Origin: Cristatella mucedo
Lineage: Eukaryota > Bryozoa > Phylactolaemata > Cristatellidae
NCBI GenBank assembly: GCA_009760855.2
Contig: WPIO01000141.1
Span: 956,158-1,020,157 of the forward strand
Direction of reading: 5' to 3'
DNA length: 64,000 bases
A program made the translations under genes and the position numbers. Of this stretch, positions 55,975 through 64,000 are shown in pieces. The notes beneath the pieces are model-generated. The model worked only from the letters and a program-made list of their open reading frames with translations, ran no database searches and was not told the DNA's origin. Position 1 is the stretch's first letter. Every line of letters begins with the position of its first letter.

Positions 55975-57040
55975 ATTATGCTGCGATACTTATCCATTTC
56001 CTCTTTAAGTAGGAACTTATTCGTTACTTTTGAGAAACTGAATGCTTGCCTTGCCGATATTCGATCCTGGATGTCGGAAAACTTCCTGAAATTAAATGAC
56101 GATAAAACCGAACTGCTTCTCATAGGACACCCTAAGCGTGTGGCTGGATTAAAAGGCTTTGCTGTTCTAATAGGTGATGCTATTGTGCGACCTTCACCAC
56201 GTGCTCGTAATCTAGGTGGCTTGTTCGACAGCTGCCTCAATTTCAAAAGCTTCATTCAGAAGACTGCCTCTACAGCTAGCCATCACATCCGATCCCTATC
56301 CAAGATTAGAAGCTGTCTCCCACAGTGGCTTGTAAAAAATTCAACTAGCTCTTTAGTTCTGTCTCGGCTTGATTATTGTAATTCCCTTTTTTTTTGGGCT
56401 ACCAAAGAAAGCTATTATGCCACTACAGCGGACTATGAATATGGCTGCAAGGCTGGTCTTCAAGTCCCAGCGGTTTGAGCACGTGTCTCCTTTGCTGAAA
56501 GAGCTAGAATGGTTGCCGGTTGAGCAAAGGATACAGAGCAAAGTTCTTAAGCTGACCCACAAGGCCCGCCACGGCTTGGCTCCTTCATACCTAGCTGAAC
56601 TGCTGCATCAGTTTCAGCCTGTTCGCACCCTCAGGTCCTGTGTGGACAATAAATTAGCTGTCCCATTCCTCCTCTTAAAGACAGTTAGCGACAGAAGCTT
56701 TAGCTCTGCAGGTCCTAGACTGTGGAACTCGCTTCCACAATTCTTATGCAACAACATCTACTCTCCAACTGCCGACTATGGCACATCTTTTTCAGTGGTC
56801 CTGAACTGCTACTTCTATGCTACTCACTACCTCAACTGCTCTCCTAACTCTGCTATGCTTCCCACTTTCTCTTTGTTGCATGAGACGAAGTCTGTTGGCT
56901 ACCGAATGCGTACCGAAAGCCGCTTAGGCTGTGAGTGAGCTATACCAAACTCTCCTGCGTAACACCCACATGGTTTTTATGACTTTGTGGAGTTACTGAC
57001 GGAGATACATTACATTATATTACATTACATTACTTTTGGA
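55975..57040 (+). mobile_element. LINE-B, longest copy
   Basis: Frame 55978-56478: LNACLADIRSWMSENFLKLN, DDKTELLLIGHPKRVAG and SKIRSCLPQWLVKNSTSSLV. After a frame break at a T-run near 56390, frame 56369-56938 gives LEWLPVEQRIQSKVLKLTHK, APSYLAELLHQFQPVRTLRS and LWNSLPQFLCNN. The 3' end is ACGGAGATACATTACATTAT with an (ATTAC)n tail. The YADD core and upstream parts are absent. It sits in TRIM intron 1. Confidence 0.9.
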
Positions 57041-57214
57041 ACTTTATCACACAACCTGCTTAAGCTGCCATGCCAGAGGCTAGGAGCAAAAGCTGAGTAT
57101 TACACTTTGTCGAGTTTTACCTTCTAATATTGGATCATCACTCAGCCGTTTCCTACCCATTACAATCCAGGGACCTCGGAATGACGTGATCAACGTATTT
57201 TTACAGCATACGTA

Positions 57215-57475
57215 CAGTGCCGAGAGAGATTAAGCTCTCTGAGACCACTATGCAGACGTGTTAAAATTACTATTAATATATCGGAAATCGTGATATTTGG
57301 TCTAGTTTCGCACCATTCACTAGCAATGTCACTTGACCGGTGTTTTTGCACCCTAGTTTTTGCCAAAGACTATGTGCTGGCCGTTAACGACCAAGGTCGT
57401 ATGCTCGAGATCCACGGCGTATTAGCAGTTCCTGGATAGAGATTAAATTCTCTTGTATCTCCGTCTGTAACTCCA
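57215..57475 (+). repeat. L2/SINE tail then SINE-A copy
   Basis: 57220-57262: GAGAGAGATTAAGCTCTCTG tail. 57370-57458: SINE-A-like body (GGCCGTTAACGACCAAGGTC, GTATGCTCGAGATCC) and tail ATAGAGATTAAATTCTCTTG. Confidence 0.55.
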
Positions 57476-57885
57476 CAAAGCCATAACGACTGTTCGGGTG
57501 TTAAGCAGGAGAGTTTTGTAGAGCGAACTCACAGCCTAAGCGGCTTTCATTACTCATATGGTATCCAACCAGACCTCGTCTCACGTAAGAAAGAGAAAGT
57601 GGGAAGCATAGCAGAGTCAGGAGAGCAGTTGAGGTAGTGAGCAGCATAGAAGTAGCAGCTCAAGACCGCTGAAAAGGATGAGCCATAGTCAGCAGCAGGT
57701 GATTAGTCGTCGTTGCATAGGAATTGTGGAAGTAAGATTTACAGCCTAGGACCTGCACAGCCAAAGCTTCTGCCGCCGACGGTCCTTTAGCTGAGGAATG
57801 GAACAGCTAATTTAATATCCATACGGGAACTGAGAGCAAGAGGAAGCTGACTCTGGTGTATCACTTCAGCTAAGATCCTTAAGGG
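57458..57885 (-). mobile_element. LINE-B 3' end (antisense)
   Basis: GTATCTCCGTCTGTAACTCC, AGCAGGAGAGTTTTGTAGAG, AAAGAGAAAGTGGGAAGCAT; matches the 40025-40556 copy. Confidence 0.85.
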
Positions 57886-58890
57886 AACCTACAGATGACT
57901 CGTCTCGCGTGTGAGACGTTACCCTCACACGACACTGATAGAACACTCAGTGAATTATATCCCGTTATTAGTATTTGCGACCTAGGGAATCAGCCTAAAT
58001 AGGGCTACAACCATTGGTTAGACTCCACAAATAGGCTAGAACAGAAATTCCTTATTGGGCCTATAGTGATGATTGGCTTTGCTCGGTGGCTGCCTCCAGG
58101 TATCTGGCTTTCACTGGTTGTGATCTTGCAGCAATCTTCAGTTCATTTTAGCGACAGCGATCCCAGTTAGATCAAATATTTTACTGGTATGTCTGCACCT
58201 AACATTTGCTCAAATCGTGTTTTCAATGTGCCTGCAGGCTTGCGGCAGAGCTTAACCAAGATTTAAAAATGTTCCTATTTGTCGTGCAAACGAGGACTAA
58301 GCCTGTGCTAGCTATATCTAGACAGCTCAACCTGTCTATAAGAGATTGTGTACTTTGATTTAGTTGCTGCTTACGAGCCCTAGCCGACCAAAGCCAGCCG
58401 GGCTGGTAAATGCACACAGAGCATACTAATCCTATTGACCGGCATGCAGCAAAGGATAACCTGCGGCATCACAAGCTGAAAATGTGTATCTCGGGACATC
58501 TGTTTTTTTATATTTGTCATGTTCTGGCTGCTTCGAAGAAAGTAATAATTTTAAGGTATGAGATGTTTTTTTTTGCCATGCAATTCCCACGATTTAACGT
58601 GGATATAAATCCGCATGTGAAAACTGTATTTAGCTTTGAAGATGTGGCTGCAAGACGTATCAGCAGTCCTTAATAGCATGGGACTGACCAGCCACACTAT
58701 AACCCAGAGATTAACCTTACCCGACTCATTTTGTCAGTTGAAGTGCAATGATTACCACGAATTATTCCGGTGTCGTAATACTTAGTCTTCTTTCTTGATC
58801 CAATCATCCAGTTTTGATTCTGGTATTGGTTGCCTACCTTGGTATCGTCTATCATTTATGTGTAAACTGCTTTTTCCTATCTGGTTTTAG
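57886..58890. other. TRIM intron 1, 3' part
   Basis: No repeat family or exon recognised. Ends in a pyrimidine-rich acceptor (TTTTTCCTATCTGGTTTTAG). Confidence 0.5.
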
Positions 58891-59034
58891 CCAAACGGAG
58901 GCAAGGAAATGACGGCAGAGATCAGGATGCTGGTCAGAAGCAGCTAGCTGGTATCAAGCAGCGACTGAAATTATTGCAGGAGCTACAAAGGAAGCTACGA
59001 ACGGAGGAAGAGAAGCTCGTCGTAAAATTGAAAA
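58891..59034 (+). CDS. TRIM gene exon 2: coiled-coil extension
   Basis: 144 bp, phase 1 at both ends. The first two bases complete GCC with the G left by exon 1. Encodes KRRQGNDGRDQDAGQKQLAG, then heptad-like IKQRLKLLQELQRKLRTEEE and KLVVKLK, a charged coiled-coil helix as expected between the B-boxes and the C-terminal domain. Donor A/GTATTT at 59034/59035. If not spliced, the frame reads on to a stop at 59186. Confidence 0.72.
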
Positions 59035-59289
59035 GTATTTACATTGAAATCCTTATAGCTTACGTTTCAGATTTAATTTCTGGTCACTGGTATTTCATGG
59101 ACCCCTGCTGCTGCTTCTGCCACGATTCTCTTCGAAGTTTCTTCAGGCGACATCAATTAGAAATCTATGACACTGCAGGCACTTAAGTATAGCCATCCGC
59201 GACTCCTTCAGCAGGTTTATTTGATGATTAATTTATTATATCCATAGTTTCTTCCCGTAATACGTTTTGTAAATCCTCAGTCATTCCCA

Positions 59290-59500
59290 ACAGCAATAAT
59301 GATAATGATAAAAATACGTCTGTATAGCGCCCTCACAGAACTTGACGTCTTTCTAGGCACTTTAAATTTGCTGCAAAGGAAGCATGATCGAACGCTTAAC
59401 GATAGCAAGCTCATTGACAACAAGCATAGCATGGTTAGAGGTGACATGCACAGGGTCACCATGCAAATGTGGCCAGTGTCAGCATGCACAGGGTCAGCAG
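59290..59500 (-). mobile_element. L2 3' end (antisense)
   Basis: ATAGCGCCCTCACAGAACTT, TTTAAATTTGCTGCAAAGGA and AGAGGTGACATGCACAGGGT. Confidence 0.85.
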
Positions 59501-59509
59501 GACGATCGT

Positions 59510-59834
59510 TTCGGTACTTGCTATTAAGTGTACCCAATGGTCATATAGCTTCGTGGTTAGAACTTCAAACCCTTTGGAGACCATGCCTTTTCTTATCTAA
59601 GATAGGTTGTTGGAGGCCGATAAACCTCTCACTCAAGCGACCGGGGAACGAAGTGTTATGGCGTTATGGCGTGATGTGTGTGTGTGTTATGGCTTTAGTT
59701 GTGGCTTAATCAGCTCAAGCACGTTTAAACCTTTAGTTATCTCTGTAGAACATAAGTGCGTACCTAGTACTTCCATACTCTGAAGTACTTAGCTTAGGTA
59801 CTTTATCAGTTTAGAATTGTACTAAAGTATAACC
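59510..59834. other. TRIM intron 2, no recognised element
   Basis: Short frames only; a GTGTGTGTGT stretch near 59679. Confidence 0.4.
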
Positions 59835-60095
59835 TTAAACTACTCTGCTGCTGCCAACTATGGCTCATTCTTTCTAGTGGTTCTAAGCTGCTACTCCCAG
59901 GCTACTCATTAACCTCAACTGCTCTGCTGACTCTGTTAGGCTTCCCAGTCTCTCTTTGTACTTGTGTACCACTGCTTTGATCCCTCTCAGCCATAGAGCA
60001 CCTCGAATTCTCCTAACTGATGAGCTGCATGTATTGATAACATCCGTGCATTGATGGCAGCAAATTTTCCTAAATTAATTATGATAAAACTATAT
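59835..60095 (+). mobile_element. LINE-B fragment joined to L2 fragment
   Basis: 59840-59962 is LINE-B 3' coding sequence (CTGCTGCCAACTATGGCTCA). 59963-60095 is L2 from TGTACCACTGCTTTGATCCC to GATGGCAGCAAATTTTCCTA, both degraded. Confidence 0.7.
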
Positions 60096-60769
60096 AACTG
60101 TTATAGCTTGATCTAGCAGGCTGCTGCAGACGATAGCATCCAGACTCTGGCAGGCAGCAATACAATCATGTATCCACACCGGCAATGTGGGCTTGCAGTA
60201 CATTATTTAAAACAGGTTAGTCGCCGGAGGTTGTAAAAGCGAGTAGCACTGAGTGTGTTCGTGTATGCTTTAGCAGGCTAGCCTTGGCATTGTACTTGGT
60301 TTCTGGTTCATGCTTGTCCAATCAAGACATCTTACAAGTCGTTAATCTTTGGCTATTGATTCTCTTGCAATGACTTTACGAACCAGTGCTAGACGAAAGT
60401 ATATGCTATGCAATCAAGATGCTTCGCTTACGTTGAAAGTCATTTAGTTGTAGTTAGGTGCAGTATAAACTATTAATTTTTTAATTATTAATGTGGTTGT
60501 AATTGGGTGTGCCAGTGCAAACATGGCAGCTGCTTAATCAGAGACTGCATCTGCTAACGACCTTGTACAGGTCTGCTTTGATGCAGAAGTGGAATTTGGC
60601 AGGCAGTTATAGTCATCTGCATCATTGCACATCTACATCATTGGGTACCCTGTTAGTGGCCCGATGTTCGTGCGCCCTTGATTAGGGATGTGAGACCAGA
60701 GCAGGCAATGTGTGACTGCAGACTAACAGACGTAAGGTGGCATGCGATTGGATGTGGCAGTGTAATGTC
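60096..60769. other. TRIM intron 2, no recognised element
   Basis: Nothing recognised; only short frames. Confidence 0.4.
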
Positions 60770-61105
60770 ATGTATCTCCGTCTGTAACTCAACAAAGTCA
60801 TAAAGAACATGTTGGTGTTATCCAGGAGAGTTTTGTATAGGGCACTCACAGCCTAAGCTGCTTTCGGTACGCATTCGGTAGCCAACAGACTTCGTCTCAC
60901 GCAACAAAGAGAAAGTGGGAAGCATAGCAGAGTCAGGAGAGCAGTTGAGATAGTGAGTAGCATGGAAGTAGCAGCTCAGGACCGCTGAAAACAATTAGCC
61001 ATAGTCGGCAGTAGGAGAGTAGTGGTTGCGTAAGAATTGTGGAAGCGAGCTCTGCCGTCTAGGACCTGCAGAGCTAAAGCTACTGTCGCCTATGGTCTTT
61101 AAAAG
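60770..61105 (-). mobile_element. LINE-B 3' end (antisense)
   Basis: TGTATCTCCGTCTGTAACTC, GTTATCCAGGAGAGTTTTGT, AAAGAGAAAGTGGGAAGCAT. Confidence 0.85.
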
Positions 61106-61249
61106 CATTGGGCAGGGACCGTGGAATTCTCCTTGGATGTGCATTTGGAGATCAGTCTGTTCTGATGATGCATCGCCTCATGAGCAGGTGATGAGGCCAG
61201 CAATGTGCTGTGTGGCTTACTAAAGACAGGTTAAGTTAAGTGGAGCTCT

Positions 61250-62058
61250 ATCACTCACGTTTTTGCCAGTACGCAATCCTTGATTACAGATTTCTCTGAT
61301 CTCGTGTCAATTCTGTGTGCCAGAATCGATCTTTTCTCATTTTGGTTGATTTAAAAATTCCTTGTTACGACTTCACTGACGCCTTATGTGCTGGATTTCG
61401 TGCACTGACTGACTCTTTTTCTCATGTGGTAATGTGCTTGGTTCCACTCACAACAAGGGTGACACACTCGATTAAATATTCTCTCACGAGTGTATGCTAT
61501 CATCTTCTATTAGCACAGAGTCTTGCTCATCTGATCATATATGGATCATATATGGAGATTTATGATATATGATCATATATGGAGATCTGATTCAATCGAC
61601 AATGTGTCCTCCTCTGCATCCAAAATCACTCGTGAATCACAAAACTTCAAGAACCGTCACATTGATGCCATCAGAGCAAAAATATCTTCTTTAATCGCAT
61701 TTAGTTCGTATGCTCGAAAATCCTGGAACTCCCTCCCGACTTGCGTCAGAACATCCCCTGACTTGACATCATTTGAAAAAACTTGAAAAAACACCTATTA
61801 AAGACAGCATTTAGTGGTTCCTTGAAATTCGACCTTCATGTGCTTATACGTGCTGACACTGTGCATGCTGCCACTAACCACTTTTGCATGCTGACCCTAT
61901 GCATGTCACCCCTAACCATGTTATTCATGTTTGTTTATCAAGCATGATATTACTCACCACTCAATTGAATTTCCCTTTGCAGCAAATGTAAAGCGCCTAG
62001 AAGGAGATTGAGTTCTCTGAGGGCACTTTATCAAGTACATTATTATTATTATTATTTT
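61250..62058 (+). mobile_element. Internally deleted L2 copy
   Basis: Starts with decayed endonuclease sequence (MCQNRSFLILVDLKIPCYDF, ALCAGFRALTDSFSHVVMCL). It jumps, after a linker remnant near 61600-61690, to the C-terminal coding end (SYARKSWNSLPTCVRTSPDL) and the 3' UTR, ending GTAAAGCGCCTAGAAGGAGA and (ATT)n. The whole RT is missing. Confidence 0.85.
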
Positions 62059-62572
62059 CATTGCTGTGATTCAGCATAAATACGAAGGAGTGAATGGGGG
62101 TGGGGGCCCAAAATTGAAAAGCTGAAAATAAGGTCATGCGTCTTGCCTCTTATAAGCTATGGAAAGTCTTCTTTTTTATATACAAACAATATTTTATATA
62201 AAAACTTCGTTTTATATATAAAGTTTCAAGTTTCTTCGTTTTATAAAAACTTTGTTTTATATATAAACAATACGTAAGACAATAATATCAACACCTTCTA
62301 ACTTGAGAACCATCGTGTGTAAATGGCATGATATTTACACACGGTAAGTAGTACACAAGATAGTGCAAAGACCTGCCAAATTGAGCACTATTGTGTGCAA
62401 ATAGCATGCCATTGAAACATGCGTAGAACTCAATGGACAACTGGGATGCTGCAGCCTGCAGTAATAAGTAAAAAGCCAGAAGTAATAGTTTGGTAGCAAC
62501 GAGCTTTAATGCCATAAGCCATGATTTCTTTCAAAAAGCATCTGAAATGATAGATTGTGCTTTGACCTGCAG
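62059..62572. other. TRIM intron 2, 3' part, AT-rich
   Basis: Contains repeated TTTTATATA motifs (62175-62265) and a repeated ACCTTCTAACTTGAG / ACCTGCCAAATTGAG type unit around 62290 and 62370. No gene recognised. Confidence 0.45.
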
Positions 62573-63648
62573 AGGATGGCAGCCCACTGATGCTAAATAT
62601 TAAGTCTGTATGCATTCTAGCAAGCGCTCAGACATTCCCTGAAGTGCAGCACACTGGCTATTCACACGATGCAGCCTTCGTTGTAGCAGAGCTGCAGCCA
62701 GAGCTGCACTTCGGTCCTGCCTCCAGCAGCTTCCAGATGCCTGTCTCGTGCTACGACCTGTCCGTGACGTCAGAGGGGCATCTGCTGCTGGCTTCCGGGC
62801 AGCACGGCCTGAAGGAATACAGCGAGAGCGGCAGCGAGCTGAGCGTCTGGAAACCTGCGAAGCGGAGCAACGGAGGGAAAGACTGGGTCTATGCAGTGCA
62901 GCCCCTGCAGGACGGACGTGCTGCTGTAGCCTTGCACGACTCACAGCTCGTCCTGCTGCTCAGACGCAGCTCTGCTGCTGCTGCTGCTGCTGCTGCAGGG
63001 GACTCGCAGTGGCTCGAGGACCGACGTGTCGTGCTGCAGTCGCATCCCTGGAAGCTGTCCGTGCTTGATGGCCTGCTCGCTGTGACCGAGGCCAGACTCA
63101 ATGACACGAAGAAGTGGCTGCCTGGCCGAGGGCTGCAGCTGCTGCAGCTGAGCTCGGGGCAGCTGCTGCACAGCAGCAAGTACGAGTATGACATACGCAG
63201 TATGGCTCTCACTGCTGCTGCTCTGGTCACTACGAGCTACAGAGAGGTGAAGCTGGACGATGGCAGAAAGCTGCACGTAGTGGACAGCTGCAGCCACCGA
63301 GGGGACAGACATTGGAGACACGAGCTGAGCAGCGAGGAGGAAGCACTGGGCGTCTGTGCTGCAGGCGGCATCCTGTACCTGGCTGTGCGAGGGCTGCAGG
63401 GAGACAGGAGCAGGGACTGTGTGAGGGCGCTCTGTGCTGTGACTGGGGTGATGCTGGGGCAGGTCCTCTCCTACAGCAGCCACGGACTGCAGGAGCCTGT
63501 GTTCCTGTCACTTGGCAGAGGACAGAGGACCGTGCTAGCCGTGCTTGGCTACAACGAAGCAAGCAAGCAGTACATGAATGTGAACGAAGCAAGCAATGAG
63601 TACAGGAATGTGACCGTGTACCCTGCAGCAGCTGCAGGCACCAGCTGA
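62573..63648 (+). CDS. TRIM gene exon 3: propeller-like C-terminal domain
   Basis: The acceptor TTTGACCTGCAG ends at 62572; two leading bases complete an AAG with exon 2's last base (an alternative acceptor at 62620, also phase 1, would shorten it by 16 codons). The frame runs to TGA at 63646-63648. The three exons from 53942 sum to 2256 bp (751 residues). The domain shows repeated beta-strand units: YDLSVTSEGHLLLASGQHGL, DWVYAVQPLQDGRAAVALHD, WKLSVLDGLLAVTEARL, DIRSMALTAAALVTTSYREV and LGVCAAGGILYLAVRGLQ. These resemble the NHL-type propellers of TRIM-NHL proteins, though NHL consensus is weak. It is oddly GC-rich next to exon 1. It holds a (CTG)n poly-Ala tract and a 30-bp duplication. Confidence 0.72.
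62971..62998. repeat. In-frame (CTG)n coding poly-alanine
   Basis: About nine CTG/GCT units inside exon 3 encode SSAAAAAAAAGD. A plausible length-variable coding microsatellite. Confidence 0.9.
63553..63612. repeat. In-frame 30-bp tandem duplication
   Basis: Two adjacent units encode NEASKQYMNV and NEASNEYRNV just before the C-terminus. Confidence 0.92.
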
Positions 63649-64000
63649 GAGCTGCTGGGAGGCAGCTGCATAGCACTGCATGTCACTCAACTTCTTTTGA
63701 CTGAGTCAAATGCCTCACATACCTGACTGTCCTCTCTATCTTGTAACAAATTAAATAATCCGTGATTTTTTGAGTCCGGCGACTTGTCTCCTACAAGCAC
63801 GAATAGGTGTAGCCAGTTGCAGCAGCTGCTACACTGAGAACGCTGCCAGCGTCTGCCGACGTTACGTCCGAGCAGACGCTGCCCTAACCTCACTGCATGC
63901 CAGAGAGCTGGCAGCCAATCAGCTAGCTGGCCACACCTCCTTGCTCTCCACTTGCCTGTTGGGTCGTTTGGGCACCCGAGATAGCTCGTGAGCTGAAGAC
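63649..64000 (+). other. Likely TRIM 3' UTR and downstream flank
   Basis: Follows the stop codon. An ATTAAA polyadenylation-signal variant is at 63750-63755. No further gene recognised to the window end. Confidence 0.45.

Noticed and set aside
62748-63676. Alternative long frames on both strands over TRIM exon 3
   Set aside because: High GC and CTG repeats keep other frames open; the chosen frame joins in phase with exon 2 and has beta-propeller-like periodicity.

Overview
This window looks like genomic DNA of an invertebrate metazoan. It has split genes with GT-AG introns, a RING/B-box (TRIM) gene, an F-box gene and a methyl-CpG-binding (MBD) type exon. It is dense in L2-like LINEs, tRNA-derived SINEs, a hAT-type MITE and long GA/CT/TA microsatellites. 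Nothing prokaryotic, no tRNA or rRNA gene and no CRISPR array was seen. The species cannot be named from the sequence. Gene models are read by eye from open frames, splice signals and intron phase, without transcripts.

Layout. 0.8-3.2 kb: a candidate F-box gene (+) of four phase-compatible exons, with SINEs, a (TA)n tract and a hAT MITE (perfect 8-bp target duplication) in and beside it. 3.4-10.5 kb: tandem repeats and LINE remnants, little else. 10.5-17.3 kb and 24.5-32.8 kb: two arms of a large inverted duplication. Both arms carry the MBD exon, two further exons on the same strand, and a convergent exon on the opposite strand. Each arm has its own later insertions. A third, more diverged partial copy lies at 35.6-37.8 kb and is split by a LINE. 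The unique spacer between the arms (17.3-24.5 kb) carries the end of an unrecognised minus-strand gene (17.3-18.0 kb), a nested LINE-in-LINE insertion and one orphan exon. 38-45.7 kb: mostly L2 and LINE-B copies. 46-48 kb: a GC-rich block bounded by CT repeats. 50.4-53.8 kb: the most complete L2 element, with endonuclease and reverse transcriptase, inactivated by frameshifts. 53.9-63.6 kb: a TRIM gene with RING, two B-boxes, coiled coil and a propeller-like C-terminus, in three exons separated by transposon-filled introns.

Repeat families. 'L2' copies end in a conserved stem-loop followed by (ATT)n, and one SINE family ends in a recognisable version of the same 3' tail, the classic LINE/SINE partnership. 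'LINE-B' is a second family with a related RT C-terminus and an (ACATT)n-type tail. A second tRNA-derived SINE family lacks the L2 tail. The duplication, nested insertions and broken copies give a relative order of events; these and the convergent genes are the most interesting content.
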